From Bradyrhizobium sp. Gha (GTDB lineage: Bacteria; Pseudomonadota; Alphaproteobacteria; Rhizobiales; Xanthobacteraceae), in NCBI RefSeq assembly GCF_900113735.1, contig NZ_FOQM01000042.1:1-61045 (forward strand): a stretch of DNA of 61,045 nucleotides, written 5' to 3'. Shown one piece after another: positions 35,665 to 44,170 of the stretch. Numbering within the stretch: position 1 is the first letter of the stretch; each line of letters starts with the position of its first letter. The notes beneath the pieces are model-generated. The model was not told the origin of the DNA, made no database searches, and worked only from the letters and a program-made list of their open reading frames with translations. The position numbers and the translations under genes were made by a program.

Positions 35665-36609
35665 GTGTCCGTCCTCGATCAGAACGCCATCGACATCAAT
35701 CCCCGCATCTCCGAGGCGGAGGTTGGCGACTATCTCGCGCTGCTCAAGCCTCGGGTGATGTCGCTGGTGATCTTCACCGCGCTGGTCGGGATGGCGATGG
35801 CGCCGGGGCACTTCCACTGGGTTCTGGCGATCACCTCACTGCTCTGCATCGCCGTCGGCGCCGGCGCCTCGGGCGCGCTCAACATGGCGCTCGAGGGCGA
35901 TATCGACGCCAAGATGTCGCGAACCGCGAACCGTCCGATCCCGCGCGGCCGCATCACCCGTCCCGAGGCGATGGCGTTCGGCATGACGCTCGCCTTCTTC
36001 TCGGTGATGACGCTCGGCATCCTCGTCAACTGGATCGCGGGCGCGCTGCTTGCCTTCACCATCTTCTTCTACGTCGTCATCTACACGATCGGCCTGAAGC
36101 GCTGGACCGCGCAGAACATCGTCATCGGCGGCGCTGCCGGCGCGCTGCCGCCGGTCGTCGCCTGGGCTGCCGTAACAGGCACCGTCAACGTCGAGCCCCT
36201 GCTGCTGTTCGCGATCATCTTCTTCTGGACGCCGCCGCATTTCTGGGCGCTGGCGCTGTTCCGCTCCGACGACTATGCCCGCGCCGGCATTCCGATGCTG
36301 CCCAACGTCGCCGGCCCGGACGCGACCCGTCTCCAGATCCTGCTGTACACCATCGTGCTGATCGCGGTCGCCGCTGCGCCCTGGGCGCTCGGTTATTTCG
36401 ATGCCGTCTACGGCATCGTCTCGCTGATTCTCGGTGCCGGCATGCTGGCGCTCGCGATCAACGTCTATCTCCGCCGCGAACGCAGCCAGTCGCTGCGCGC
36501 GACGCGAAAGCTGTTTGCCTTCTCGATCCTGTATCTGTTCGCGCTGTTCGCGACCTTGCTGGCCGAGGTCGTGTTCCGGGCGGTTGCTCCGATGGCATGG
36601 GGCGCATGA
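35665..36609 (+). CDS. ctaB: Protoheme IX farnesyltransferase (heme O synthase)
   Basis: 314-residue UbiA-family membrane enzyme that farnesylates heme b to heme o for the oxidase. The substrate/Mg motif NMALEGDIDAKMSRTANRPIP is present near residue 75, and FFWTPPHFWALALFRSDDYARAGIPMLP near 190. The start is GTG at 35665. It lies between coxA and small membrane-protein gene, as in other alphaproteobacterial cox operons. Confidence 0.95.
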   Translation: MSVLDQNAIDINPRISEAEVGDYLALLKPRVMSLVIFTALVGMAMAPGHFHWVLAITSLLCIAVGAGASGALNMALEGDIDAKMSRTANRPIPRGRITRPEAMAFGMTLAFFSVMTLGILVNWIAGALLAFTIFFYVVIYTIGLKRWTAQNIVIGGAAGALPPVVAWAAVTGTVNVEPLLLFAIIFFWTPPHFWALALFRSDDYARAGIPMLPNVAGPDATRLQILLYTIVLIAVAAAPWALGYFDAVYGIVSLILGAGMLALAINVYLRRERSQSLRATRKLFAFSILYLFALFATLLAEVVFRAVAPMAWGA

Positions 36610-36616
36610 GGCAGGG

Positions 36617-36781
36617 ATGGCTGACAAACCCGAGCCAGATGGAATCGTCCTCACCGAGGCGCAGAAGAAGAGCCGTCGTCAGCGCTCGATCGCAATCGCG
36701 CTCGCCCTCGGCGTCCTCGTCGTCCTTTTCTTCGCCGTCACCATGGTCAAGGGACCGGCGGTTCTAGTTCGGCCGCTGTAG
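36617..36781 (+). CDS. Small single-span membrane protein of the cox operon (CoxF-like)
   Basis: 54 residues: a charged N-terminus (GIVLTEAQKKSRRQRS) and one membrane helix (IAIALALGVLVVLFFAVTMV). Such a small protein is commonly encoded between ctaB and ctaG in rhizobial cox operons, sometimes called CoxF. Its role in assembly is unproven. It starts 7 bases after the ctaB stop and ends 6 bases before ctaG. Confidence 0.82.
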   Translation: MADKPEPDGIVLTEAQKKSRRQRSIAIALALGVLVVLFFAVTMVKGPAVLVRPL

Positions 36782-36787
36782 GGAAAC

Positions 36788-37444
36788 ATGGATCAGAAGC
36801 CGACCATATCGCAGGATCAGAGCCGAACGGCCACGAAGGGCCGTTCAGGGGGCTTGGGCCGCGATGTGCTGGTCGCCTCGATCTGCGGCGGCGTGGTCGC
36901 GTTCATGGTCGGCGCGTCCTACGCCGCGGTGCCGTTCTACAACTGGTTCTGCCGCGCTACCGGCTTCAACGGCACGACCCAGGTCGCGACCTCGGCGCCC
37001 GTCAGCGGTCCGATCGCCCGCAAGATCGCCGTGCGTTTCGATTCCAACGTCGCGCCCGGCCTGCCCTGGAAGTTCGTGCCTGAGCAGACCGAGATCGAGG
37101 TCAATATCGGCCAGGTCACGACCATCTATTATACCGTGACCAACCAGGCCGCCCGCACCACCTCCGGCCAGGCCGCCTATAACGTCGCGCCGCTGACGGT
37201 CGGGTCCTATTTCGAGAAGATCAACTGCTTCTGCTTCTCCGAGCAGACCATGGCGCCCGGCGAGAAGCGCGAGATGCCCGTGGTGTTCTATGTCGATCCG
37301 TCGATCGTCGACGATCATGACAATGACGGGCTGAGCACGATCACGCTGTCCTACACGTTCTATCCGGTGAAGGATCCGGTGGTGAAGCCGCTCGCATCCG
37401 GTGACGACGACAAACGCAAGGGTAATCTCCAGCCGCCGGGTTGA
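36788..37444 (+). CDS. ctaG: Cytochrome c oxidase assembly protein CtaG (Cox11)
   Basis: 218 residues. One membrane anchor (VLVASICGGVVAFMVGASYAAVPFYNWFC) precedes a periplasmic immunoglobulin-like domain. The copper-binding motif is KINCFCFSEQTMAPGE (CFCF). It delivers copper to the CuB site of CoxA. It is in close series with the small membrane-protein gene and coxC. Confidence 0.95.
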   Translation: MDQKPTISQDQSRTATKGRSGGLGRDVLVASICGGVVAFMVGASYAAVPFYNWFCRATGFNGTTQVATSAPVSGPIARKIAVRFDSNVAPGLPWKFVPEQTEIEVNIGQVTTIYYTVTNQAARTTSGQAAYNVAPLTVGSYFEKINCFCFSEQTMAPGEKREMPVVFYVDPSIVDDHDNDGLSTITLSYTFYPVKDPVVKPLASGDDDKRKGNLQPPG

Positions 37445-37509
37445 TGCTCAGGGGGCTGGAATAAGGGGATAAGTGCCTGACAGGCACGGGATTGAGGAGA
37501 CAGACCGCA

Positions 37510-38406
37510 ATGGCTACCGCGCAAGGCAAGCATCACGACTACCATCTGGTCGATCCCTCTCCGTGGCCGGCGGTCGGCTCCGTCTCGGCCTTCATCATGG
37601 CGCTCGGTGCGATCTCCTGGATGCACCACATGTACGCGGCCGCGCCGATCGTGTTCGGTGTCGGCACCGTCGGCGTGCTCTACACCATGGCGAGCTGGTG
37701 GGGCGACGTGATCAAGGAAGCCCAATACAAGGGCGATCACACCCGCGTCGTGCAGCTGCATCACCGCTATGGCATGATCCTGTTCATCGCCTCCGAGGTG
37801 ATGTTCTTCGTCGCCTGGTTCTGGGCCTATTTCAACGCGGCGCTGTTCCCGGCCGATGCCGTCCATGCCACCCGTGATGCCGTGTTCGGCTGCGGCCTCG
37901 GCACCGCGCCCGGCGCCTGCTCGGTGCCCGGCACCTGGCCTCCTCACGGCATCGAAACCTTCGATCCCTGGCATCTGCCGCTGCTCAACACGCTGATCCT
38001 GCTCACGTCGGGCACCACGGTCACCTGGGCACATCACGCCCTGCTCGAGAATGATCGCCAGGGCCTGAAATACGGCCTGATCCTCACCATCCTGCTGGGG
38101 GCGACCTTCACCTGCGTGCAGGCCTATGAGTACAGCCACGCAGCTTTCTCGTTCGCCGGCAACGTCTATGGCGGGACCTTCTTCATGGCGACCGGCTTCC
38201 ACGGCTTCCACGTGCTGGTCGGCACCATCTTCCTGATCGTGTGCCTGGCGCGCGCCTATGCCGGCCACTTCACGCCGAAGCAGCACCTCGGCTTCGAATT
38301 CGCCGCCTGGTATTGGCACTTCGTCGACGTGGTCTGGCTGTTCCTGTTCCTGTGCATCTACGTCTGGGGACACGGTGCCGAGACCATGGCCCACGGCGCG
38401 CACTAG
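37510..38406 (+). CDS. coxC: Cytochrome c oxidase subunit III
   Basis: 298 residues with seven membrane helices. Conserved segments are HHRYGMILFIASEVMFFVAWFWAYF near 85, THALLEND-type helix region (WAHHALLENDRQGLKYGL) and GFHGFHVLVGTIFLIVCLAR near 230, ending with AAWYWHFVDVVWLFLF. ATG 37510 follows TGAGGAGACAG. A strong hairpin terminator lies 20 bases after the stop. Confidence 0.96.
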   Translation: MATAQGKHHDYHLVDPSPWPAVGSVSAFIMALGAISWMHHMYAAAPIVFGVGTVGVLYTMASWWGDVIKEAQYKGDHTRVVQLHHRYGMILFIASEVMFFVAWFWAYFNAALFPADAVHATRDAVFGCGLGTAPGACSVPGTWPPHGIETFDPWHLPLLNTLILLTSGTTVTWAHHALLENDRQGLKYGLILTILLGATFTCVQAYEYSHAAFSFAGNVYGGTFFMATGFHGFHVLVGTIFLIVCLARAYAGHFTPKQHLGFEFAAWYWHFVDVVWLFLFLCIYVWGHGAETMAHGAH

Positions 38407-38426
38407 CTCGCGACGGATCGATCTGG

Positions 38427-38452
38427 AAAGGGCGGCCGCAGGGCCGCCCTTT
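38427..38452 (+). terminator. Rho-independent-type terminator after coxC
   Basis: AAAGGGCGGCC (38427-38437), loop GCAG, GGCCGCCCTTT (38442-38452): a perfect 11-base stem ending in T residues. It should end most coxBA-ctaB-ctaG-coxC transcripts before the DUF983/SURF1 pair. Confidence 0.75.
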
Positions 38453-38503
38453 CGCTTTCCAGGGCCAGAGGCCCCGGCCAAAACTGTGATAGAAGTGTGC
38501 GTC

Positions 38504-38917
38504 ATGAACGAAACTGCCGGCACCCCTGAACCAAAGCCAACTGCCGAGCCAACTGTCCTGCAAAGCGCGCTGCGCGGGCTCGCCTGCAAATGCCCGCGCT
38601 GCGGCGAGGGCAAGCTCTATGCGGGCTTCCTGACTCTGGCGCCGTCCTGCGACCGCTGCGGTCTCGACTACGCCTTCATCGATGCCGGCGACGGCCCGGC
38701 GATCTTCATCATCATGCTGGCCGGCGCGATCGTGGTCGGCTGCGCGCTCGTCGTCGAGGTCAAATATCAGCCGCCGTTCTGGCTGCACGCCGTGCTGTGG
38801 TTGCCGCTGATCCTCGCCACGACGCTCCTGCCGCTCCGCGCCATGAAATCGCTGCTGATCGCGCTGCAATTCCACCACAAGGCGGCACCTGGCCGGCTGG
38901 TCGACCGCGCGAAATGA
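38504..38917 (+). CDS. DUF983 family membrane protein
   Basis: 137 residues. A zinc-ribbon-like N-terminus with two Cys-x-x-Cys pairs (CKCPRCGEG and CDRCGLDY) is followed by two membrane helices (IFIIMLAGAIVVGCALVVEV; AVLWLPLILATTLLPL). The family is often found beside cox genes; its role is unknown. The stop overlaps the SURF1 start (ATGA), so the two are coupled. Confidence 0.88.
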   Translation: MNETAGTPEPKPTAEPTVLQSALRGLACKCPRCGEGKLYAGFLTLAPSCDRCGLDYAFIDAGDGPAIFIIMLAGAIVVGCALVVEVKYQPPFWLHAVLWLPLILATTLLPLRAMKSLLIALQFHHKAAPGRLVDRAK

Positions 38918-39678
38918 ACGAGACTGCGCGCACGCCCCGCGTGGCCGGCTTCGCGCTGTTCACGCTCCTGCTGACCGCGGTCTTCGTGGCGCTGGGAGCC
39001 TGGCAATTGCAGCGCCGCACTGCCAAGCACGAGCTGGTCGCCGCGCTGACCGAGCGCCTCGCGGAGCCGCCGGTCGCGCTGCCGCTGCCTGCGCAATGGG
39101 CCACGCTGACGCCGGCGCGCGACGAATTTCGCCGTGTCAGCTTCACCGCAACCTATGCAGCGACGCCGGATGCGATGGTCTATTCCTCCGGCTCCGCCGT
39201 GCGCAAGGATGCATCCACCCCCGGCACCTGGGCCTTCCTGCCGGCGCGGCTGCCGAGCGGCGAGATGGTCGTGATCGATGCGGGTTTCGTCGAGAACACG
39301 ATGCAGGATCGCAGCGTCGAGGATCGCGCGGTGAAGAAGCTCGTCACCGGCGCCCCCGTCGTGCTCACCGGCTATCTGCGTTTTCCCGAAGCACCAAGCT
39401 GGCTCACGCCGGCGGCGAACCGGGACAAGCGGCTGTGGTTCGTGCGCGATCATCCGGCGATGGCAAGCGCGCTGGGTTGGGGCGCGGTGGCGCCGTTCTA
39501 CGTCGATCTCGAGCAGCCGGTGCCCGAGAACGGCATTCCGCGTCCGGGGCCGCTCGATGTGCACCTGAAGGACGATCATCTGCAATATGCCATCACGTGG
39601 TTCTCGCTTGCCGGCGCTGTGCTGATCGCATTCGGCGTCTGGCTGAAGGGCCGTCGGCACACCGTCGCAAAGCCGTAG
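38914..39678 (+). CDS. SURF1 family protein (oxidase assembly)
   Basis: 254 residues with the SURF1 plan: an N-terminal membrane helix (GFALFTLLLTAVFVALGAWQLQRR, with the conserved G-x-W-Q-x-x-R), a periplasmic domain (GTWAFLPARLP, FVENTMQ) and a C-terminal helix (YAITWFSLAGAVLIAFGVWL). SURF1 helps insert heme a into CoxA. It overlaps DUF983 by 4 bases. Confidence 0.93.
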   Translation: MNETARTPRVAGFALFTLLLTAVFVALGAWQLQRRTAKHELVAALTERLAEPPVALPLPAQWATLTPARDEFRRVSFTATYAATPDAMVYSSGSAVRKDASTPGTWAFLPARLPSGEMVVIDAGFVENTMQDRSVEDRAVKKLVTGAPVVLTGYLRFPEAPSWLTPAANRDKRLWFVRDHPAMASALGWGAVAPFYVDLEQPVPENGIPRPGPLDVHLKDDHLQYAITWFSLAGAVLIAFGVWLKGRRHTVAKP

Positions 39679-39807
39679 GTTCCCGGCAGGAACCCGGAAA
39701 CGCCCGGGGTTTATTATTCAGCACATATTCACGAGGGTGGCCTTAAGCCGCCTCTCGCCTTGTTCTCGCGGCAAACAGGATTGCTGGCGTTGCGCGATTT
39801 CGATCAG

Positions 39808-40155
39808 ATGGGACTCGTTGTCGATTGGGTGGATGCCTGCCGGAAAGGCGCCCTCGCGACGCTGCTTGACCTCTATGCCGATGACGGCGAGGTGGAATGC
39901 ATGTGCAACGGCACGCATCTCTATCGTGGCCGGCGCGAGCTCGAGACGTATTGGGGACCTAAGCTCAGCGCCTTCTCCTCGGTCGGCTTCGGCCTCGAGG
40001 AAATCCATCCTGCGCAGAACGGCATCGATCTCGAATATTCGGTCGCAGGCGCGCTGCGCGTCCGCGCCTCGTTTCGCTTCAGTGCGGAAGGCAAAATCCA
40101 CAGCATGGTGTGCGAGCCGGCGCAGCAGGGATCGCACGATTGCGCAGCGTGCTAG
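39808..40155 (+). CDS. SnoaL/NTF2-like small protein
   Basis: About 115 residues from ATG 39808 (MGLVVDWVDACRKGALATLLDLYADDGEVEC); the frame is open from TTG 39760, so up to 131 residues are possible. The fold pattern is NTF2-like (YRGRRELETYW, then RASFRFSAEGKIHSMV). No catalytic residues can be assigned. Its stop codon overlaps the stop of the convergent kinase gene inside GCTAGC. Confidence 0.65.
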   Translation: MGLVVDWVDACRKGALATLLDLYADDGEVECMCNGTHLYRGRRELETYWGPKLSAFSSVGFGLEEIHPAQNGIDLEYSVAGALRVRASFRFSAEGKIHSMVCEPAQQGSHDCAAC

Positions 40156-41489
40156 CCGGATACCGGGTCGCGGGCTTCACCGAGCGGTAGGCTACAGCGC
40201 ACGTAGGTTCGCTCTTCCGCGCGCAGAAGTGCTAGCGATCCGCTGAGCGCGCGCACACGTTCATGCATGCCGGTCAGGCCGCGGCCAAAGACATTGTCGG
40301 CCGGAAAGCCGCCACCGTCGTCGGAAACCTCCACCGCAAGCGCATCGCCCGATATCGCCGCCGCCACATGGACGTTGCGTGCTCCCGCGTGGCGCAGCAC
40401 GTTGGTCAAGGCCTCCTGGATCACGCGGTAGATGGTCTGGGCCAGCGGCCCGTCGATCTCGTTGATTCCCGGATCGATCGTCGCGGTGAGGCCGATATGC
40501 GGCGCCTGCCTGCGAAAGTTGCCGAGGAGCGTCTGCACGCTGCCCTCGAGCCCCAATTCCGCGATGTAGAGCGGCCGCAACCGGTCGAGAATACGACGAT
40601 TGGTCGACTGCAGTGTCTCGATCGATCGCAACACCTCCTGTGCGGAATTGCCGAGATGTCCTGCTTGCGGCGAGCCTTCGCTCAATGCGATCGTGCCCGC
40701 GCGGATGCTGAACAACAACGGTCCGAGCTCGTCATGCAGCTCGCGCGCGAGATCGCGCCGCTCATCGTCCTGGACCGACACAAGTCGGTGCAGCAGATTG
40801 CGATTGTCCTGGCTCAATTGCGCGAGCGTCGTTGCCAGCGCATTGGCCTCCTCGCAGGCTTGCCGGATTTCCGGCGGCCCCGCGACCGGAATTGGCGTCG
40901 TATAATCGCCACGCCGGATACGGGTCAGGCCTGCGCCGAGATTCTGCAGGGGCCCCAGCGTCGACGTCGCAAACAGATAGGCGATCGTTCCGGTCAGCAG
41001 CATCAGCAGGGCAATCATGCTCATCAGCGCCACAAAGCCGATCCATTTTTCGAACATGTCGGCCGACAGGTTGGGCATGAACACGATGTCGCCGACGGGC
41101 TTGTCATCGATGAGGACCGGAGACGCCGCCTCGATGTCGGGGATGCCGATCAGGTCCACGAACCATCGCGGAACGCCATGCACCTCGTGCAGGCCCTCCT
41201 TCATCGAAGGCGGGGGACCCGCTTGTAAGGGACGGAATTGGATATCGGAGGACGTGCCCAAGGAACTGACAAATGCGTCGAGCATCCTCCGCGGATTGTC
41301 TGACGCCCTCAGAGTGCTGTTGAGCGCGACAGCGACGGCCCGCGCCGAACGTCGGCCGGGTTCAGTCTCGTCGGCCAGCTGGCCTGTCGCAAACGCTTGC
41401 AACAGCACGCCGCCCATGGCCAGCGCGGCGAGAAAGCTGAGGCCGAGCGGAAGAAACAGCCAGGTTCTGAAGGAGAGTCGTTGCCACAT
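40152..41489 (-). CDS. Sensor histidine kinase, NarX/UhpB type (HisKA_3)
   Basis: 445 residues from ATG 41489. It has an N-terminal membrane helix (FRTWLFLPLGLSFLAALAMGGVLLQAF), a periplasmic sensor domain to about 150, a second helix (FVALMSMIALLMLLTGTIAYLFA), and HAMP. The phosphorylated histidine is in RDLARELHDELGPLLF near residue 252. The HATPase_c domain ends with NVFGRGLTGMHERV. It is divergent from its likely partner regulator gene over 86 bases. The ligand is unknown. Confidence 0.9.
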   Translation of the reverse strand: MWQRLSFRTWLFLPLGLSFLAALAMGGVLLQAFATGQLADETEPGRRSARAVAVALNSTLRASDNPRRMLDAFVSSLGTSSDIQFRPLQAGPPPSMKEGLHEVHGVPRWFVDLIGIPDIEAASPVLIDDKPVGDIVFMPNLSADMFEKWIGFVALMSMIALLMLLTGTIAYLFATSTLGPLQNLGAGLTRIRRGDYTTPIPVAGPPEIRQACEEANALATTLAQLSQDNRNLLHRLVSVQDDERRDLARELHDELGPLLFSIRAGTIALSEGSPQAGHLGNSAQEVLRSIETLQSTNRRILDRLRPLYIAELGLEGSVQTLLGNFRRQAPHIGLTATIDPGINEIDGPLAQTIYRVIQEALTNVLRHAGARNVHVAAAISGDALAVEVSDDGGGFPADNVFGRGLTGMHERVRALSGSLALLRAEERTYVRCSLPLGEARDPVSG

Positions 41490-41575
41490 TAGGTCAATTC
41501 TAACGTGCATTGGCGGATTTCTCTCTTTCCATCTGTTCCCGTCGGTCTATGAGTGCCACAACAAGAGAGTGCGCG

Positions 41576-42220
41576 ATGCAAGATACCGCTAAGCCGGGGA
41601 CCCGGATCCTGATTGTTGACGACCATCCCGTGGTGCTGTCAGGTTGTCGCACCCTGTTTTCGTCCGACCATTCGATCCGGATCGACGAGGCGAGCGACGC
41701 CAAGTCCGGCCACCGGGCCTTTGTCAGCAGGCGTCCTGACGTGACCGTTATCGACGTCAACCTGCCTGATGTCTCCGGCTTCGAGCTGATGCGCCGGATC
41801 CGCAAGGACGATCCGGATGCCAAGATCATCATGTTCAGCATGAACGACGATCCGGCTTTCGTGGTGCGCGCGGTCGAGCTCGGGGCGCAGGGCTATGTCT
41901 CCAAGGGCGACGATCCCCGGATCCTGCTCAAGGCGGTCCGCAGGGTGGTCGCAGGCGACCATTTCATTTCGCCGCAGCTCGCTGAGGCCGTGACGTTCTC
42001 GGGCGCCGCGATCAAGGCCAATCCAGCCTCGCAGATGACGCCGCGGGAGCTCGAGATTCTCCGCCTGCTTGGACGCGGCAACAAGATCGTCGAGGTCGCC
42101 GAGGCACTCGGCATCTCCTACAAGACCGTTGCCAACACCACCTCCCTGCTCAAGCAGAAATTAGGGGCCAAGAACCATTCCGACCTGATCAGGATAGCGG
42201 TGGAAATCGGGATGAACTGA
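41576..42220 (+). CDS. LuxR/NarL-family response regulator
   Basis: 214 residues. The receiver domain has the acidic pair VDDHPVVLSG, phosphoacceptor Asp near 58 (VTVIDVNLPDVSG) and the conserved lysine in GYVSKGDDPR. The C-terminal LuxR helix-turn-helix reads MTPRELEILRLLGRGNKIVEVAEALGISYKTVANTTSLLKQKL. ATG 41576 has AAGAGAG 8 bases upstream; an earlier ATG at 41549 is less likely. Divergent from the NarX-type kinase. A perfect 13-base hairpin lies just after the stop. Confidence 0.9.
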   Translation: MQDTAKPGTRILIVDDHPVVLSGCRTLFSSDHSIRIDEASDAKSGHRAFVSRRPDVTVIDVNLPDVSGFELMRRIRKDDPDAKIIMFSMNDDPAFVVRAVELGAQGYVSKGDDPRILLKAVRRVVAGDHFISPQLAEAVTFSGAAIKANPASQMTPRELEILRLLGRGNKIVEVAEALGISYKTVANTTSLLKQKLGAKNHSDLIRIAVEIGMN

Positions 42221-42234
42221 CACACGGTCAGGGA

Positions 42235-42268
42235 CCGAACCGGCTGCTGCAGGATGCAGCCGGTTCGG
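42235..42268 (+). terminator. Strong hairpin after the response-regulator gene
   Basis: CCGAACCGGCTGC (42235-42247) and GCAGCCGGTTCGG (42256-42268) pair perfectly over an 8-base loop. No T tract follows, so it may protect the 3' end or help Rho-dependent ending rather than act as an intrinsic terminator. Confidence 0.6.
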
Positions 42269-42487
42269 CCGACGGATCGATGCCGCCGCGCGTTCGGGCA
42301 ATGAGTGGACGGCGGCTGGGTACGCTTCCACCGACACAATGGACGGTTGCAGTGTTTGTTCCTGGTCCAGCGCGGCAGATCAGGAAAAAGCGGAAATTGG
42401 GCGAGGCTCCGGGCGACCTGATCATCGGCTTTGCTGTGGCATACCGGGAAAAACAGGAACATTTGCCGTCGCGCACCGTTGTTTGTC
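42269..42487. other. Intergenic stretch upstream of the small-RNA candidate
   Basis: About 219 bases with no convincing gene, promoter or repeat. It is slightly AT-richer than the flanking genes. Confidence 0.4.
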
Positions 42488-42517
42488 CTTGACGTTTCCG
42501 TGACAGCTGACGATAGC
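42488..42517 (+). promoter_or_regulatory. Predicted sigma-70-type promoter of the small-RNA candidate
   Basis: CTTGAC (42488-42493, with TTGACG as the -35 hexamer 42489-42494) and GATAGC (42512-42517) are separated by 17 bases. CTTGAC is a perfect match to the rhizobial -35 pattern; the -10 is weaker. A start near 42524 is expected. Confidence 0.5.
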
Positions 42518-42523
42518 TCGAAC

Positions 42524-42623
42524 GAGCAATTTTGGGGCAGGCGCCCCAGCGTCGAAAACCGGTCTGCACACATCAACGACAGACCTTCCAAGCGAGGGCT
42601 GCGGCATCGCCGCAGCCCTTTTT
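42524..42623 (+). ncRNA. Candidate trans-acting small RNA, about 100 nt
   Basis: Downstream of the predicted promoter lie three consecutive stems: GGGGC-AGGC-GCCCC (42534-42547), GGTCTG-N13-CAGACC (42561-42585) and the terminator AGGGCTGCGG-CATCG-CCGCAGCCCT (42595-42619), ending in five T. The single-stranded stretches include CACACATCAACGA in the second loop and TTCCAAGCG before the terminator. The layout is that of an alphaproteobacterial small RNA. I cannot match it to a named family. An open frame of 85 codons overlaps it (42431-42688) but crosses the terminator and has no ribosome binding site. Confidence 0.5.
42595..42623 (+). terminator. Intrinsic terminator upstream of thrC
   Basis: Perfect 10-base GC-rich stem (42595-42604 with 42610-42619), 5-base loop, then a T run at 42619-42623. 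It is the clearest intrinsic terminator in the window and lies 375 bases beyond the regulator gene, so it probably ends a separate transcript. Confidence 0.85.
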
Positions 42624-42751
42624 CCTTGGGCATGGTGTGGCCCCGCAAAACACTCTATGGTGCCGGAAGCCTCTGGCTGAACAACTAGGAACATCGTGAA
42701 ATCAAAGGCTTAAGGCCAGAATTCGGCTCGGGCCAGCCTTTGGAGGGCAGT

Positions 42752-44170
42752 TTGACTCGTTATATCTCGACCCGGGGCGAGGCCCCTGAGCTTGGCTTCT
42801 GCGACGTGATGCTGACCGGGCTCGCCCGTGACGGCGGCCTCTATGTGCCGGTGACCTGGCCGCAATTGTCGGCCGAGACCATCGCAAGCTTCTTCGGCCG
42901 CCCTTATTGGCAAGTCGCGGTCGAAATCATCCGTCCCTTCGTCGGCGGCGAGATTTCCGACGCCGAGCTCGGCCGCATGGCGAACGAGGCCTATGCCACC
43001 TTCCGACATCCGGCCGTGGTGCCGCTGCGCCAGATGTCGCCGCATCAATTCGTGCTGGAGCTGTTTCACGGTCCGACGCTCGCCTTCAAGGACGTCGCGA
43101 TGCAGCTGATCTCGCGGCTGATGGATCATGTGCTCGCCGAGCGCGGCCAGCGCACCACCATCGTGGTCGCAACCTCCGGCGACACCGGCGGGGCCGCGGT
43201 CGATGCGTTTTCGGGCCTGGAGAATGTCGATCTCGTCGTGCTGTTTCCGCACGGCCGTGTCTCCGAGGTCCAGCAGCGCATGATGACGACGACGGGCGCG
43301 GCCAACGTGCATGCGCTCGCCATCGAGGGCAATTTCGACGACTGCCAGGCGCTCGTGAAGGGGATGTTCAACAACCACCGCTTCCGCGATGCGACGTCGC
43401 TGTCCGGGGTCAACTCCATCAACTGGGCGCGCATCGTCGCGCAAGTGGTCTACTATTTCACCTCGGCGGTCGCCCTCGGCGCGCCGGCGCGTGCGGTGGA
43501 CTTCATCGTGCCGACAGGGAATTTCGGCGATATTTTTGCAGGCTACGCCGCCAAGCGCATGGGCCTTCCCGTGCGCACGCTGCGGATTGCGGCCAACGTC
43601 AACGACATTCTCGCTCGCACGCTCAAGACCGGCATCTATGAGGTGCGCGAGGTGCACGCCACAGCATCGCCCTCGATGGACATCCAGATCTCCTCGAATT
43701 TCGAGCGGCTGCTGTTCGAGGCGAGCAAGCGCGATGCGGCGAGCGTCCGCCGCCTGATGGACTCGCTGAAGCAGTCGGGCCGCTTCGTGCTGCCGGATGT
43801 GACGCTCGCCGCGATCCGCGAAGAATTCGACGCCGGCCGCGCCGATGAGACCGAGACAGCGGCTGCGATTCGCGCCGCCTGGCGTGAGGCCGGCGAGCTT
43901 GTCGATCCGCATACCGCCGTGGCGCTCGCGGTCGCCGATCGCGACACCACAGACACGACCGTCCCCAACATCGTGCTCTCGACCGCGCATCCTGCCAAAT
44001 TCCCCGACGCCGTGGATGCGGCGTGCGGTCAGCGGCCGCTGCTGCCGGCCTGGCTCGACGGTCTCATGACCAGATCCGAGCACATGAAGGTGATGAAGAA
44101 CGACCAGGGCGAAGTCGAGCAGTTCGTGCTGTCGGTCAGCCGCGCCGCAAAGCAGGGAGTTGCCGGATGA
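42752..44170 (+). CDS. thrC: Threonine synthase
   Basis: 472-residue PLP enzyme converting O-phosphohomoserine to threonine. It begins LTRYISTRGEAPELGFCDVMLTGLARDGGLYVP, the long-form threonine synthase start. The PLP lysine is in PTLAFKDVAMQL near residue 112, and the phosphate loop is in TSGDTGGAAVDAF near 140. The start is TTG 42752, 4 bases after GGAGGG; no ATG fits. The stop overlaps the M16 peptidase start. Confidence 0.95.
   Translation: MTRYISTRGEAPELGFCDVMLTGLARDGGLYVPVTWPQLSAETIASFFGRPYWQVAVEIIRPFVGGEISDAELGRMANEAYATFRHPAVVPLRQMSPHQFVLELFHGPTLAFKDVAMQLISRLMDHVLAERGQRTTIVVATSGDTGGAAVDAFSGLENVDLVVLFPHGRVSEVQQRMMTTTGAANVHALAIEGNFDDCQALVKGMFNNHRFRDATSLSGVNSINWARIVAQVVYYFTSAVALGAPARAVDFIVPTGNFGDIFAGYAAKRMGLPVRTLRIAANVNDILARTLKTGIYEVREVHATASPSMDIQISSNFERLLFEASKRDAASVRRLMDSLKQSGRFVLPDVTLAAIREEFDAGRADETETAAAIRAAWREAGELVDPHTAVALAVADRDTTDTTVPNIVLSTAHPAKFPDAVDAACGQRPLLPAWLDGLMTRSEHMKVMKNDQGEVEQFVLSVSRAAKQGVAG

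Noticed and set aside
39679..39730. Possible terminator after the SURF1 gene
   Set aside because: The GGTTCC/GGAACC stem has only 6 base pairs and no T tract at the right place, so it is too weak to list.
42431..42688. 85-codon open frame in the gap before thrC
   Set aside because: It crosses a strong intrinsic terminator, lacks a ribosome binding site and shows no conserved pattern; the small-RNA reading explains the region better.
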